DNA from: CAZUGA01 sp964619885
Lineage (GTDB): Bacteria > Pseudomonadota > Gammaproteobacteria > Methylococcales > UBA1147
NCBI GenBank assembly: GCA_964619885.1
Contig: CAZUGA010000003.1
Span: forward strand, 1 to 64,000
Direction: 5' to 3'
Length of the DNA: 64,000 nucleotides
Made by a program: the position numbers and the translations under genes. Shown piece by piece: positions 18,765-28,565 of the stretch. The notes below the pieces were generated by a model. That model did not search any database, had not been told where the DNA came from, and worked only from the letters and a program-made list of their open reading frames with translations. The stretch's first letter is position 1. Each line of letters opens with the position of its first letter.

Positions 18765-21448
18765 TAGCTCAACGCCTCTTCTTGTTCACTGTGATATAGA
18801 AATTGGAAACCGGTATCAGATTCCATCGCGAAGGGTTTGCTCAGATCCCACAAAATCGTCACCTGGGTTCGCTTATGTGGATGAACGCGTATCTGCAGGT
18901 AGTCGGAAAGCCGCCACATCATATACAGCCCCCCCCCTCCTGTACCAGCTTGTATCCCTTCCTGCATCGCTCGCGAAAGATTTTGCAGGAAATTGGCCGG
19001 GGTTAACGTACCCCAGTTATCGGTAACCATCAGACCCAATGTCTCGTTACCGACGGCAACATCGATCCTGACATCCTCGTTGGCGGACAACTCACGTACC
19101 TGGCCTTTTTTGTAGTAGGTCGTATCCTGACCATCACGCGGCGCGGCGTACAAACTGTTTTCCAATAACTCATCCATCAACACCATCATGCTTTCGAGAT
19201 AATCGCTATCGGAAAGTCCATGCTCCGATACCCAAGCCATTATTTCTTCCATGACGAAGCTTTTGTCATCGGTATGGGTTAACTGAAACTGGCGGTGCAT
19301 GGAATTTTTTGGGATTAAGCTGTATAAATCAGCATCAACCGCCTCGTGGTGTTGCCCCATCAACGTATCCATACCAATTTTCTGGCAGAACGGATTATTT
19401 TTCGGCAAGATCCGGCAGACACCATCATCCTTGAAACGCGGTAACAAATCAGCAAACTGCCCGTTGGCAAAGAACACTACAAACTGCCGCGAAATTCGTG
19501 GGATAGGATGATCACCCTGGCGGTAGAAGTCTTCCGATACGCGAATGATGTCACTAGCTTCCGACGCACTCGCCACAGCCTGTACGACCCGGTCGGTATG
19601 GTTGACGATCACTACCGTGACATCGTCTTCCAATGCGCGTCCACCGCAATGCTGACTAAGCTCTGTCATAATTCGCCCGCGCAAAACCTCGGGCTCAGCA
19701 TCGCCGTACTGCTCCAATATCCTTTCCAGACGCTCATAACCGAACGGCTCGCCTTGCGGCGATTCCTCTTCAACCAAACCGTCGGTGTACATGAACAAGC
19801 GATCACCGATCTCTAACGTAAATTCGTTTTCAGAGGAACCGTATTCGGAATCCAGGCTTTTGCCCAATGGCATACCGGAAGCTTCCAACATGCTCCATTT
19901 CCGATCAATCTTCCGGCGAATATACGGGAGAACGTGACCGGCATTGGCGAACTGCAATTTGCCGGACGTCGCATCCAGACTGATGCAAGCCATGGTCATT
20001 AACAGCGATTGATGCGCTGTCGCAAACATGGTTTCGTTGAGCGAACGCAAAATTTCACTGGGTCTACTGACACCTTCGTGGATCAGCGGATAAACACCGG
20101 CTTTGGCTGCACTCACCATAGTACCCGCCGCTACACCGTGACCGCTGACATCACCTACCAACATCACGGTTTTTTGGCCACCCACCTGAAAATAATCGTA
20201 ATAGTCGCCGCCCACCTCGCTGGACGTCACCAAATTTGCCTGGCCTTGCATACCGGGTAGATCGATGACCGGGCTTGGGATAATCGCTTTTTGCAGGTTC
20301 GCCGCCAGCTTGACTTCGTCCTGCAGTCTGGCGCTGATTTTTTCCAATTCAGACAGGGTTTTTTGCAAATCAAGTTCGGCCTTTTTGCGTTCGGTAATGT
20401 CAATCCCGGTCGCCAAAAACAGCACGGGCAACCCGGAACCCGCGTCGTTGACAACCGTCATGTGCCAACTGACGCGCAGCGATTCACCGCTACGAATGAG
20501 GATATCGTTTTCGATTTCCCCCTCGCTGACACCATTTTTCATCATATCGCTGAACAATTTGTACATTGATTCACGCTCAGCATCGGCAAAAAACGGTTCT
20601 ATAAAATCGCCGCCTTTTACCTCTTGTTCATACCACCCGGTTATTTCCTGAGCGTATTGATTAAACAATATTATTTTGCCATCCGCATCCAAACCGATTA
20701 TCAACGCCTGCGAGGTATCGAGTACATTTTCGGTAAATTCTTTTTCTTCTTTGAGCAAACCCATGCTGTCGCGAAGTTTGAAAACCAGGGGTCTGAGAAT
20801 CAAACCGCCCACAATCAACAAACTACAAAGGGTTATCGTGAACATCAGGTGCTGCATATCAACGGTTCGGCTAAGCTTGTATTCACTTTCTTGCTGATGC
20901 AGCGATGTCACGTTTCGCAACCCCTCGATCAATTTCTCTTTGTCGTCGTCCATAAATTTGCGGATAGCTGGATTATTACGGGTAAAATCGGCAGCTTTGA
21001 TTGACAACAGTTTTTTGGTCGACGCGATATAGGCTTTTACTCTATCGTCCAGGTTATAAGGAGATCCATAGTAGAAATCGGCCATGGTCCGCGACATTTC
21101 TCCAGGTACGTGGACCAATCGGTTACCTTCTCGAATGAATTTATCGCCGCGGCTGAGGGTAATATGGGTATCTTTCATCACCGTCAATTGACTGATAATC
21201 TCCCCGCGAATCTTCTGTTGGGTTTTTGCATCTTTTACAATCAATAGGCGGGTTGTGGCCAAGTCGATTTCGCGGATTAATCGCTCCTGCTCCGCGCTGA
21301 TGCGTATTAACGCCGAATCGCCTTCGTGATTCTTTAAATCGTAGATCAAAACCAAATAGGTCAGGCTGGCGACGCTGGCCATTACGATCAATACGGTCAT
21401 GTACTGATCCAGCATGTAAGTGAGAATTTTTTTTAATAATTGATTCAT
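18764..21448 (-). CDS. Membrane PAS - SpoIIE phosphatase - ATPase regulator
   Basis: An 894-residue signalling protein. Transmembrane helices at about 17-35 and 201-220 enclose a periplasmic sensor loop. A PAS domain (about 240-352, ending in the PAC-like FLATGIDITERK) and a short coiled coil lead to a PP2C-type SpoIIE phosphatase (380-620: GGDYYDYF, GDVSGHGVAAG, YTDGLVEEE, EDDVTVVIV). The C-terminus (740-890) is a HisKA-like/RsbW-type ATPase with N-box DELLENSLYAAP, DNWG and GTGGGGLYMM. It probably both dephosphorylates and phosphorylates a STAS partner, which is encoded next. No promoter is assigned. The 414 bp upstream to the dodecin gene hold no gene I can support. Confidence 0.88.
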   Translation of the reverse strand: MNQLLKKILTYMLDQYMTVLIVMASVASLTYLVLIYDLKNHEGDSALIRISAEQERLIREIDLATTRLLIVKDAKTQQKIRGEIISQLTVMKDTHITLSRGDKFIREGNRLVHVPGEMSRTMADFYYGSPYNLDDRVKAYIASTKKLLSIKAADFTRNNPAIRKFMDDDKEKLIEGLRNVTSLHQQESEYKLSRTVDMQHLMFTITLCSLLIVGGLILRPLVFKLRDSMGLLKEEKEFTENVLDTSQALIIGLDADGKIILFNQYAQEITGWYEQEVKGGDFIEPFFADAERESMYKLFSDMMKNGVSEGEIENDILIRSGESLRVSWHMTVVNDAGSGLPVLFLATGIDITERKKAELDLQKTLSELEKISARLQDEVKLAANLQKAIIPSPVIDLPGMQGQANLVTSSEVGGDYYDYFQVGGQKTVMLVGDVSGHGVAAGTMVSAAKAGVYPLIHEGVSRPSEILRSLNETMFATAHQSLLMTMACISLDATSGKLQFANAGHVLPYIRRKIDRKWSMLEASGMPLGKSLDSEYGSSENEFTLEIGDRLFMYTDGLVEEESPQGEPFGYERLERILEQYGDAEPEVLRGRIMTELSQHCGGRALEDDVTVVIVNHTDRVVQAVASASEASDIIRVSEDFYRQGDHPIPRISRQFVVFFANGQFADLLPRFKDDGVCRILPKNNPFCQKIGMDTLMGQHHEAVDADLYSLIPKNSMHRQFQLTHTDDKSFVMEEIMAWVSEHGLSDSDYLESMMVLMDELLENSLYAAPRDGQDTTYYKKGQVRELSANEDVRIDVAVGNETLGLMVTDNWGTLTPANFLQNLSRAMQEGIQAGTGGGGLYMMWRLSDYLQIRVHPHKRTQVTILWDLSKPFAMESDTGFQFLYHSEQEEALS

Positions 21449-21862
21449 TCGGTACCCCTGTGCCTACTCGTAACAAGAACGCCACCGAATAACCCAACTC
21501 GAGGTCTAAGAACCGTAGATTTTTCAGATGGCTGTCTATCAAGTCTAGATTAGACGGTTGCCGTATCAATGAACGATTACAAAACTGTGAACCGGTTATC
21601 ACTTTTGGACTTAAAGTTCGCAATTATTCGATTTCTCGATATTGATCGTTAGTGCCAAACCTATTTTTGCCGATATCGCTAGAATCCATTCGCTAAAATT
21701 GGGGAATAGGTTGACTGTTAACATTTGTAGTTTCCGAACCGGATAACTGGATATTCGATTGCCCACTAAGCACAATGACCAAGGTCGTATCAGACTTGGC
21801 AAATCGTAGCTGAACCCTACGTTCGACCAAGATCGTCAACCAAACCCAATAAGGAGGCCTAC

Positions 21863-22066
21863 ATGGCTATCGCAAGAGTGACAGAAATTACAGCGGGATC
21901 GACAAAAAGTTTTGACGATGCCATCAACAAAGGTATCAAACGCGCCAACAAGAAATTGCGAAAAGTTGAAGGTGCTTGGATTCAGGACCAAAAATTGGTC
22001 GTGAAAAACGGAAAAGTGTCAGAATACCGGGTCAACATGAAGATCAGTTTTGTCATGGACGAATAA
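21863..22066 (+). CDS. Dodecin
   Basis: A 67-residue protein matching the dodecin family: MAIARVTEITAGSTKSFDDAI, then RANKKLRKVEGAWIQDQKL and YRVNMKISFVMDE. Dodecins form hollow dodecamers that bind flavins and buffer free FMN/riboflavin in the cytoplasm. The Trp in GAWIQ is where the isoalloxazine ring stacks in characterised members. A strong AAGGAGG ribosome-binding site precedes the ATG. It is monocistronic with a hairpin after it. A second, divergent dodecin lies at 28215-28424. Confidence 0.9.
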   Translation: MAIARVTEITAGSTKSFDDAINKGIKRANKKLRKVEGAWIQDQKLVVKNGKVSEYRVNMKISFVMDE

Positions 22067-22081
22067 ACCATCGAACCCTAT

Positions 22082-22140
22082 CCAATCAAATAGCACGAAC
22101 GGGAGGTTCGACTTTTCTCCCGTTCGATTATTTGATTTGG
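22082..22140 (+). terminator. Long hairpin after the dodecin gene
   Basis: The inner stem CGAACGGGAG (22096-22105) / CTCCCGTTCG (22117-22126) is perfect. The outer flank CCAATCAAATA (22082-22092) pairs with 22129-22140 with one bulge, so almost 60 bases fold into one rod. It begins 16 bp after the dodecin stop. No long T-run follows, so it may stabilise the mRNA or act with other factors instead of a classic terminator. Confidence 0.6.
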
Positions 22141-22187
22141 GATAAGTCAACGCAAAATAAAGCCACTCGTGGCAAAACCGAACGTAT

Positions 22188-22805
22188 TTAAAGTTCACTC
22201 AGATCATCCAGGGTCCGGCGCATAACCTCGACAAACTGCGTAAAAATTTCCGTCGTAGCCCAACCCTGGCCATCTTGGATTGGTCTAAACATCGATTTTC
22301 GAAGGCCAAGCGTCAATTCCAGTTGCAACCCCTGCGCCGTCAAACCACTATTGCAAATATTGCTCGCCCCGCGTCCCTGCCGCGATGGGCTGGGATCATC
22401 TTTTGCGTCAAATCCCGCTTGTTTTAAAGCGCCAAGCACAATTCGGCGAAGCTCCATATCACGACCACCGGCATAAACCGCAGCGTACATACCCTTTGCC
22501 CCGTGGATTGTAACCACAGTTTTACATTTGGAAACCAAAGATCGAGCTCTCGGCTCATCAAAATTATTACTGGTTAGGTGCAGTATACGGTTGGCTCGAA
22601 TCGAAGACTTGATACCCTCGAAACTATAATAAGAATGGTCAGTACCGGCGATCGCGTTTGCCAGCGGTAGAGTGCCTCGCTCAATTTTACCGCCGTGCGG
22701 CGCAACAATCGCAATACCAGACCCACCATGACGCAGGTGTATACGAAAATCCACTCCTTCGACTTCCTCGCCCTGCAAATCGGAAAAATTGGCGTATTTA
22801 TCCAT
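22188..22805 (-). CDS. Poly-gamma-glutamate hydrolase-family protein
   Basis: A 205-residue protein of the phage-type zinc peptidase family that cleaves poly-gamma-glutamate capsule polymers. Family elements are IAIVAPHGGKIERGT (metal-binding His and Glu), LTSNNFDEPRARSLV, VVTIHGAKG and, near the end, GLQLELTLGLRK. No signal peptide is visible, which matches several prophage-encoded members released by lysis. No phage genes flank it, so here it is an isolated chromosomal copy. Confidence 0.8.
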   Translation of the reverse strand: MDKYANFSDLQGEEVEGVDFRIHLRHGGSGIAIVAPHGGKIERGTLPLANAIAGTDHSYYSFEGIKSSIRANRILHLTSNNFDEPRARSLVSKCKTVVTIHGAKGMYAAVYAGGRDMELRRIVLGALKQAGFDAKDDPSPSRQGRGASNICNSGLTAQGLQLELTLGLRKSMFRPIQDGQGWATTEIFTQFVEVMRRTLDDLSEL

Positions 22806-22941
22806 AAACGGGGCTTATTCCGCCCGATAAATCATCGGATAGCAGCACCGCGGTATCCCGGTCAATTCGAACGGGGTGGCAATGCCTGGCTTGATTCTTA
22901 ATTTGAATGCTTTATATATAAGACGACAATATAGAACGATA

Positions 22942-24711
22942 TTAAACCGTTTCGGTTGTTTTCATGGTCCACCCCCATAGATACAACTTAAACAAGTGCA
23001 ATAATTTCACCGGTTTTGATCGCTTAATCTCTCCACAATAATATTTTATATCGAGCTCCATCAATTCGGTTTTACTGGGTTCTGAATCGAATAGGCCTTC
23101 TTCCTCCCACCTCGAAGGATCCAAACTAATAGCGTAAGGATTCAAACGCCCGTGTTGTTTCACCGCGGCAAGACGTTCCGGCATAGTTGCTTCTACCGCG
23201 CGTAAAAACCACACCCTGGCAACATCTTCCAGCATACGGCAATTTTTCTCGATATCTTTTAACGCACGTTGCTGCGATTTATTGCGGGATAGTTCGACGT
23301 GAGCCCGGGAGAGGTACGAATATAAATGCGGGTATTTGGTAAAATCCGGCACCATCGTCGTCGAATTCATTCTCCCCCAATCCTTGAACATCTGTTGCAT
23401 TCGAATATTCAGCGCCAGCGTATTCTTCATGGACTCCATGCGCGAAAGCAATTCAGGGTTTTTGTAAACCTGGAAAAACGACAGCGGCGCGAAAAATCCC
23501 CAATAAAAGCCAGTATCCCAATATAACTTGGCCATCATCACGTGCGGCTTGTCAAAAACGTGGTATGAACCATTGAACAACTGCATCAGATTATTGGCCA
23601 GCGTCAAATAGAAATTATTGAAATCGTCAACCTCCTTCTGGCTGAGTTGATTGTTAAATTCGCGCGTGATTAATTCTACCGTTATGCAGTTACTCAGTGC
23701 GATGAAGTCCAATCCATAGCTGTATAACGGATCCAGAAAAACGCCCGCTTCACCTACACACGCCCATCGATCCGAGGAAAAGGTCTGATTCGATCCATAG
23801 CTGCAATTTTTAAAACACTTAAAATCTAACGGTTGTTTTCCTTCAAGGTGTTCGGCGACCACCGGCTCATGAGTTTTAAGCCAAGCCAATGACGTTTCGT
23901 AGCTACTGCGCTCTTTGATAGGGTGCAATTCCTCTGCGGCAACAATACCGACGCTGGTATGCCCGGAACCCAGTGGAATCAGCCAAACCCAATAACCGTG
24001 GCCCATCAAATGATTGGTCGAGAAATAACGAATACCGTCCGGATCGCGCTGTACATGCCACTCCCCTTTGGGTACAAAATCATTGATATCCAAACGCCCA
24101 TCGACCCTGAACCAAGATGCCCCCAACTTATGCTCCCACCGGTTTTTCAGCTTTAGCTTGGATTGAATATAAAACCGTCGCCCGCTTGCGTCTACCAGCC
24201 AACGGCACTTCAGAGTCGCGGTCTCCCCGGTATCATTTTTATGCACTTGAATTTGGTGCTGCGAATCGGGCATTAATTCGAAATCCCGCAATCCGTAACC
24301 TTCCAAAAGATCAATATCGGTTTGTGACACCAATTCGCGCAGATGATTTTCAAATACACCCCGGTCCATCTGGTAGGCAGGCAACAATGGCAAGCAGGGC
24401 GGCCCCATTTCCGGACGTTGATCCAGCGGTAACTGCGAGCCGCCTGGGAAAAAACGCAGTCCATTTTTGAGAAAATGATACTCTTTCAAATAATCGTGCA
24501 GACCCAGAACCCGGCCAATGTAGTTGGATCCACCCTCCACCGACGACTCACCCACTTTGAAACCCGCTTCCGGTAATGGTCGCTGTGTTTTTTCAACAAC
24601 CGCAACGGATAACTCCGGGACGCTTTGTCGCAAATGCCTTGCTAAGGTCAGACCGGCCAACCCCCCGCCACAAATTACGACATCGTATTCTTCTTTATGC
24701 ATTACCAGCAC
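22942..24711 (-). CDS. Flavin-dependent halogenase-like FAD monooxygenase
   Basis: A 589-residue flavoprotein with the FAD-binding dinucleotide fold VVICGGGLAGLTLARHL near the N-terminus and FLDPLYSYGLDFIALS, the second FAD-binding region. It carries WVWLIP, matching the WxWxIP motif typical of flavin-dependent halogenases, after GHGY. The catalytic Lys of tryptophan halogenases is not obvious: the corresponding stretch reads FLKNGLRFFPGG, so the substrate and even true halogenation are uncertain. A C-terminal helical region of about 200 residues is long for the family. It is divergent from an acyl-CoA dehydrogenase-like gene, with 279 bp between. Confidence 0.72.
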   Translation of the reverse strand: MLVMHKEEYDVVICGGGLAGLTLARHLRQSVPELSVAVVEKTQRPLPEAGFKVGESSVEGGSNYIGRVLGLHDYLKEYHFLKNGLRFFPGGSQLPLDQRPEMGPPCLPLLPAYQMDRGVFENHLRELVSQTDIDLLEGYGLRDFELMPDSQHQIQVHKNDTGETATLKCRWLVDASGRRFYIQSKLKLKNRWEHKLGASWFRVDGRLDINDFVPKGEWHVQRDPDGIRYFSTNHLMGHGYWVWLIPLGSGHTSVGIVAAEELHPIKERSSYETSLAWLKTHEPVVAEHLEGKQPLDFKCFKNCSYGSNQTFSSDRWACVGEAGVFLDPLYSYGLDFIALSNCITVELITREFNNQLSQKEVDDFNNFYLTLANNLMQLFNGSYHVFDKPHVMMAKLYWDTGFYWGFFAPLSFFQVYKNPELLSRMESMKNTLALNIRMQQMFKDWGRMNSTTMVPDFTKYPHLYSYLSRAHVELSRNKSQQRALKDIEKNCRMLEDVARVWFLRAVEATMPERLAAVKQHGRLNPYAISLDPSRWEEEGLFDSEPSKTELMELDIKYYCGEIKRSKPVKLLHLFKLYLWGWTMKTTETV

Positions 24712-24990
24712 TCCACATGGTATTAAGACCGCGATTTGCGGTCAGCAGCGGATAACGCCTCCTTACCCATCAACCGCAAATTTTGTTTCAAAAAATCAGA
24801 CCCAATCCAATAGCGGGCGGCGAATACATTAACGGTCCGCTACGCAAAATTCAATGGGGCAATATAAACAGGGATGTCAAGAATAAATTTATTCGGCACC
24901 AAGCGCTAGTCACCGTCGCCAATCCAGCTTGACGCGCTGATTTTCAATGTCTTACCATAACTACTCAGTTGTCCGCAAACGGAAACCCCT

Positions 24991-26652
24991 ATGTCAGCCC
25001 GCAAACCGATTGCACAACTCAGGACCCACACGGTTACCAACCAACCTCCCCCGCTGGAAAATTACAATCCATACAATCGGGACAAAGCGCTATCCGAAGG
25101 CCTCGCCAGAGAGGCCAGTAAATCAATCCAACAGCGGGCAGAAAAGCTTGGCGCAAGCGTAGGCAGCGAGACTATTATCCGGCTCGGAGAACTTGCCAAT
25201 AAACACCCACCAGAATTACGCAATTTCGATGCTTACGGACACCGGATCGATGAGGTTATTTATCATCCCGCGTATCACGAATTGATGTCGTTAGCCTTCG
25301 ATCAGCAAATTCACACGCTACCCTGGACCGGCCGAAGCGGCCACGGTCATGTTGCGCACGCCGCGCTAATTTTTCTTTTGACCCAAGTCGAAAGTGGCGT
25401 TTGCTGTCCGGTAGCAATGGCTTACGCAGCTGTACCGTCGCTCAATCATAATGCCGATATCGCCAAGCTTTGGCTTCCCAGATTATTCAGCCGGGAATAC
25501 GATGCGAGATCAATACCCGCAAGCGAGAAAAGCGGTTGTACTATCGGGATGGCCATGACCGAAAAACAAGGGGGCTCGGACGTCCGTACCAATAAAACCC
25601 GTGCTGTGGCGTTGCAATCAAACACACAAAACGGGGAATTTCATCTAACCGGCCACAAATGGTTCTGCTCGGCACCGATGTCAGACGTATTTTTAACCCT
25701 GGCGCAAACAGACAATGGAATTTCGTGCTTTCTGGTGCCACGCTGGTTACCCGACGAAACGCGTAACCCGTTTTATATTCAAAGATTAAAGGACAAACTC
25801 GGCAATCGCTCCAATGCTTCTGCGGAAATCGAATTCGACAACACCTGGGGACAATTGGTCGGCGAAGAAGGCGATGGCGTGCGAAACATAATCGATATGG
25901 TTCACCATACGCGATTGGACGCTGCCGCGTCAGGTGCCGGTTTGATGCGCGCCGCCACAGCGCAGGCTATCCACCATGCGGCATACCGTTCGGCGTTTTC
26001 TAAACGCTTGATTGAGCAACCCTGTATGGCCAATGTATTGGCCGATCTTGCGCTCGAATCGGAAGCTGCAACCGTATTATTTTTGAGAGTTGCCCGCTCG
26101 TTCGACGAAGCGAAGAAAGATAAATCAGCACAATTATTCGGACGGCTCTCAACGGCAATCGCCAAATACTGGATCAACAAACGCGCTCCTTACCATATTT
26201 ACGAAGCCTTAGAATGTCACGGAGGCGCCGGCTTTGTCGAAGAATCGATCATGCCACGACTATACCGGGAAGCCCCGCTCAACAGCATTTGGGAAGGCAG
26301 CGGCAATGTGATCTGCTTGGACATTTTGCACACTTTACAACAGTATCCCGATACCACCGAAGTCTTTCTAGACGAGATCCAACGAGCACAAGGCCTTGAT
26401 CGACGCCTAGATTTATCTATACAATCCGTTCGGCAGCGTTTGACTTCGCGTTCATTCGAAGAACCCCAGGCTCGACGATTGGTCGAAGATATGGCGGTGT
26501 GTTTACAAGGATGTTTGCTTGTGCAGCACGCACCCGATTATGTTGCTGAGGCATTTTGTGCTTCCAGAGTCTGTAGAGATTGGGGCTACGCCTTTGGGAC
26601 ATTAGGAAGTGGGTTAGCTCTGAATGATATTATCGAACGGGCTAAACCATAA
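24991..26652 (+). CDS. AidB-like acyl-CoA dehydrogenase
   Basis: A 553-residue flavoprotein of the AidB branch of acyl-CoA dehydrogenases. Seen are GCTIGMAMTEKQGGSDVRTN and HLTGHKWFCSAPMSDVFL of the FAD/beta domain, then ALECHGGAGFVEESIMPRLYREAPLNSIWEGSGNVICLD around the catalytic Glu, and a C-terminal helical extension that is longer than in normal acyl-CoA dehydrogenases. E. coli AidB belongs to the alkylation-damage response and has isovaleryl-CoA dehydrogenase activity in vitro. The likely partner cfa follows 216 bp later. Confidence 0.88.
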   Translation: MSARKPIAQLRTHTVTNQPPPLENYNPYNRDKALSEGLAREASKSIQQRAEKLGASVGSETIIRLGELANKHPPELRNFDAYGHRIDEVIYHPAYHELMSLAFDQQIHTLPWTGRSGHGHVAHAALIFLLTQVESGVCCPVAMAYAAVPSLNHNADIAKLWLPRLFSREYDARSIPASEKSGCTIGMAMTEKQGGSDVRTNKTRAVALQSNTQNGEFHLTGHKWFCSAPMSDVFLTLAQTDNGISCFLVPRWLPDETRNPFYIQRLKDKLGNRSNASAEIEFDNTWGQLVGEEGDGVRNIIDMVHHTRLDAAASGAGLMRAATAQAIHHAAYRSAFSKRLIEQPCMANVLADLALESEAATVLFLRVARSFDEAKKDKSAQLFGRLSTAIAKYWINKRAPYHIYEALECHGGAGFVEESIMPRLYREAPLNSIWEGSGNVICLDILHTLQQYPDTTEVFLDEIQRAQGLDRRLDLSIQSVRQRLTSRSFEEPQARRLVEDMAVCLQGCLLVQHAPDYVAEAFCASRVCRDWGYAFGTLGSGLALNDIIERAKP

Positions 26653-26868
26653 ACAATTTTCGCCTATGTTGAAACGACCGTAAGCTTGGATTTTGGCCAA
26701 AATAAAATTCTCAATGCTTATTCTGTTTTCAATTTAGCGGATCAAATTGACGCATTGATAGCCAACCCATTGATTGGATTGGTCAGGACTTATTTTCACT
26801 AATTCATAGTGTAATCGGTTTAGAAATCGGGATCGTTATTTCTAACCCAATTGCAGAGGAATCAATAA

Positions 26869-28026
26869 ATGACCGCTACGAGTACATCGATTTCGCTGGA
26901 TAACAGACTTAGGCACAATCGAGCCAAGGATAAGGTCATAGAATTCTGCAAACACGCAGGGATTGTACCGAATGGAAATCGGCCGTTTGACATTCAAATC
27001 CATGATGACCGGCTTTACTCTAGGATTGTAGCCGAAGGTTCGCTAGGCCTCGGCGAAGCCTATATGGACGGGTGGTGGAATTGCGAACAATTGGATGAAT
27101 TTTTCTATCGATTGGTCGGTACGCGCCTACATTATCAATTCAAAACCTGGACCGATTACCTGGCTGTTGTTGAAGCCAATATCATCAATAGGCAAAGTAA
27201 ATCGCGTGCCTACCATGTGGGTAAGCGCCATTACGATATTGGTAACAATTTGTACCGCTGTATGCTGGATAAAAATTTGATCTATAGCTGTGGTTATTGG
27301 CGGGAAGCGTCCGATTTAGATGCCGCCCAAGAAGCCAAATTGGATCTGGTCTGTAAAAAGCTGATGCTGGAACCCGGAATGCGCGTATTGGATATCGGTT
27401 GCGGTTGGGGCGGAACCGCCAAATTTGCGGCTGAACGCTATGGTGTTGAAGTGGTTGGCGCCACCGTATCCGAACAACAGGCGCTAATCGCCAAACAATT
27501 ATGCAGTGGCCTTCCCATAGAAATAAAACTACAAGACTATCGGGATATCGACGGCACCTTCGATAGAATTTATTCATTGGGAATGTTCGAGCACGTCGGC
27601 TTTAAGAATTACCCTGGTTACATGCGCTTTATCGCCGATCATTTAACCGAAGACGGATTATTTTTATTGCATACAATAGGGGCCAATTATACCGACAAAG
27701 TGGGAAACGCCTGGGTTGAAAAATATATTTTCCCCAACTCTATGCTGCCATCAATCGCGCAGATTGGAAGCGCAACCGAAAATCTGTTAATCATGGAGGA
27801 TTGGCAAAATTTCGGTTCGGATTATGACCGTACCCTGATGGCATGGTTTGAAAATTTTGACCATCACTGGCCCTCTTTGAAAGAAGGTTACGACGAACGA
27901 TTCTACCGCATGTGGAAATACTACCTGCTGGGCTTCGCGGGCACATTCCGTGTGCGCGAAAATCAATTATGGCAAATCGTATTTACACGCGACAAACGGC
28001 ATCAGCGCTACGATGCTCCACGCTAG
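26869..28026 (+). CDS. cfa: Cyclopropane-fatty-acyl-phospholipid synthase
   Basis: SAM-dependent enzyme that adds a methylene bridge to unsaturated membrane acyl chains, increasing resistance to acid and other stress. The 385-residue length is normal. SAM site: MRVLDIGCGWGGTAKFAAERYG; the conserved IYSLGMFEHVGFKNY and FLLHTIG follow, and FIFPN-like KYIFPNSMLPS lies near the end. The initiating ATG has a GAGGAAT-type ribosome-binding site. The gene is downstream of the AidB-like dehydrogenase with 216 bp between, so it probably has its own promoter. Confidence 0.93.
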   Translation: MTATSTSISLDNRLRHNRAKDKVIEFCKHAGIVPNGNRPFDIQIHDDRLYSRIVAEGSLGLGEAYMDGWWNCEQLDEFFYRLVGTRLHYQFKTWTDYLAVVEANIINRQSKSRAYHVGKRHYDIGNNLYRCMLDKNLIYSCGYWREASDLDAAQEAKLDLVCKKLMLEPGMRVLDIGCGWGGTAKFAAERYGVEVVGATVSEQQALIAKQLCSGLPIEIKLQDYRDIDGTFDRIYSLGMFEHVGFKNYPGYMRFIADHLTEDGLFLLHTIGANYTDKVGNAWVEKYIFPNSMLPSIAQIGSATENLLIMEDWQNFGSDYDRTLMAWFENFDHHWPSLKEGYDERFYRMWKYYLLGFAGTFRVRENQLWQIVFTRDKRHQRYDAPR

Positions 28027-28214
28027 AAAGTTAAAAATGGCTACCGCATTGCCAAAAAGAACCATTAGCAGCGTGGTATATCTCGAAAAATTTTTCTAGC
28101 AGCGTTACCGTATTACAGCGCCGTCGGAGCACAAAGAACCAAATTATTAGTGCCTAGACAAAGCTATCTAAGTTGGTTCGCTCTATCGCTAGGGGTTGCA
28201 TTCAAGCACGGACA

Positions 28215-28424
28215 TTATTTGTCCAGGGTAAAACCTATTTTCAGCGATACCTGCCAGTGGGCGATAGCGCCATTTTCTATATGGCCGCGCGCGTCTGTCA
28301 CCTCAAACCAGCGCAGCGAATGCATAGACTCTGCAACTTTGGTAATCGCGTTCTCGATCGCCGGTTGAATGCCAGCCGGAGAAGACCCGGTGATTTCGAT
28401 GGTTTTGTATACGTGCTCACTCAT
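28215..28424 (-). CDS. Second dodecin-like protein
   Basis: A 69-residue protein with the dodecin pattern: VYKTIEITGSSPAGIQPAIENAI, then LRWFEVTDARGHIENG and HWQVSLKIGFTLDK. It differs strongly from the dodecin at 21863 but keeps the strand-helix-strand layout and an aromatic (RWFEV) in the flavin-stacking region. Flavin binding is likely but not certain. It is alone on the minus strand between cfa and murU. Confidence 0.8.
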   Translation of the reverse strand: MSEHVYKTIEITGSSPAGIQPAIENAITKVAESMHSLRWFEVTDARGHIENGAIAHWQVSLKIGFTLDK

Positions 28425-28565
28425 TCGTTTACCTCTAATTATTGATTGATAGCAAAACTAAACGTTTCAACATTGCAACTTATCAAGTGACCTCACAAAC
28501 AGCAATCAACCCGGTGAGGAAGTGACAGGCCTTGATCTATCTTGACTGAACTTAACAAACAAAAA

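Noticed and set aside
22188..22805. Prophage because of the phage-type poly-gamma-glutamate hydrolase
   Set aside because: No integrase, capsid, tail or lysis genes lie near; a single gene does not make a prophage.
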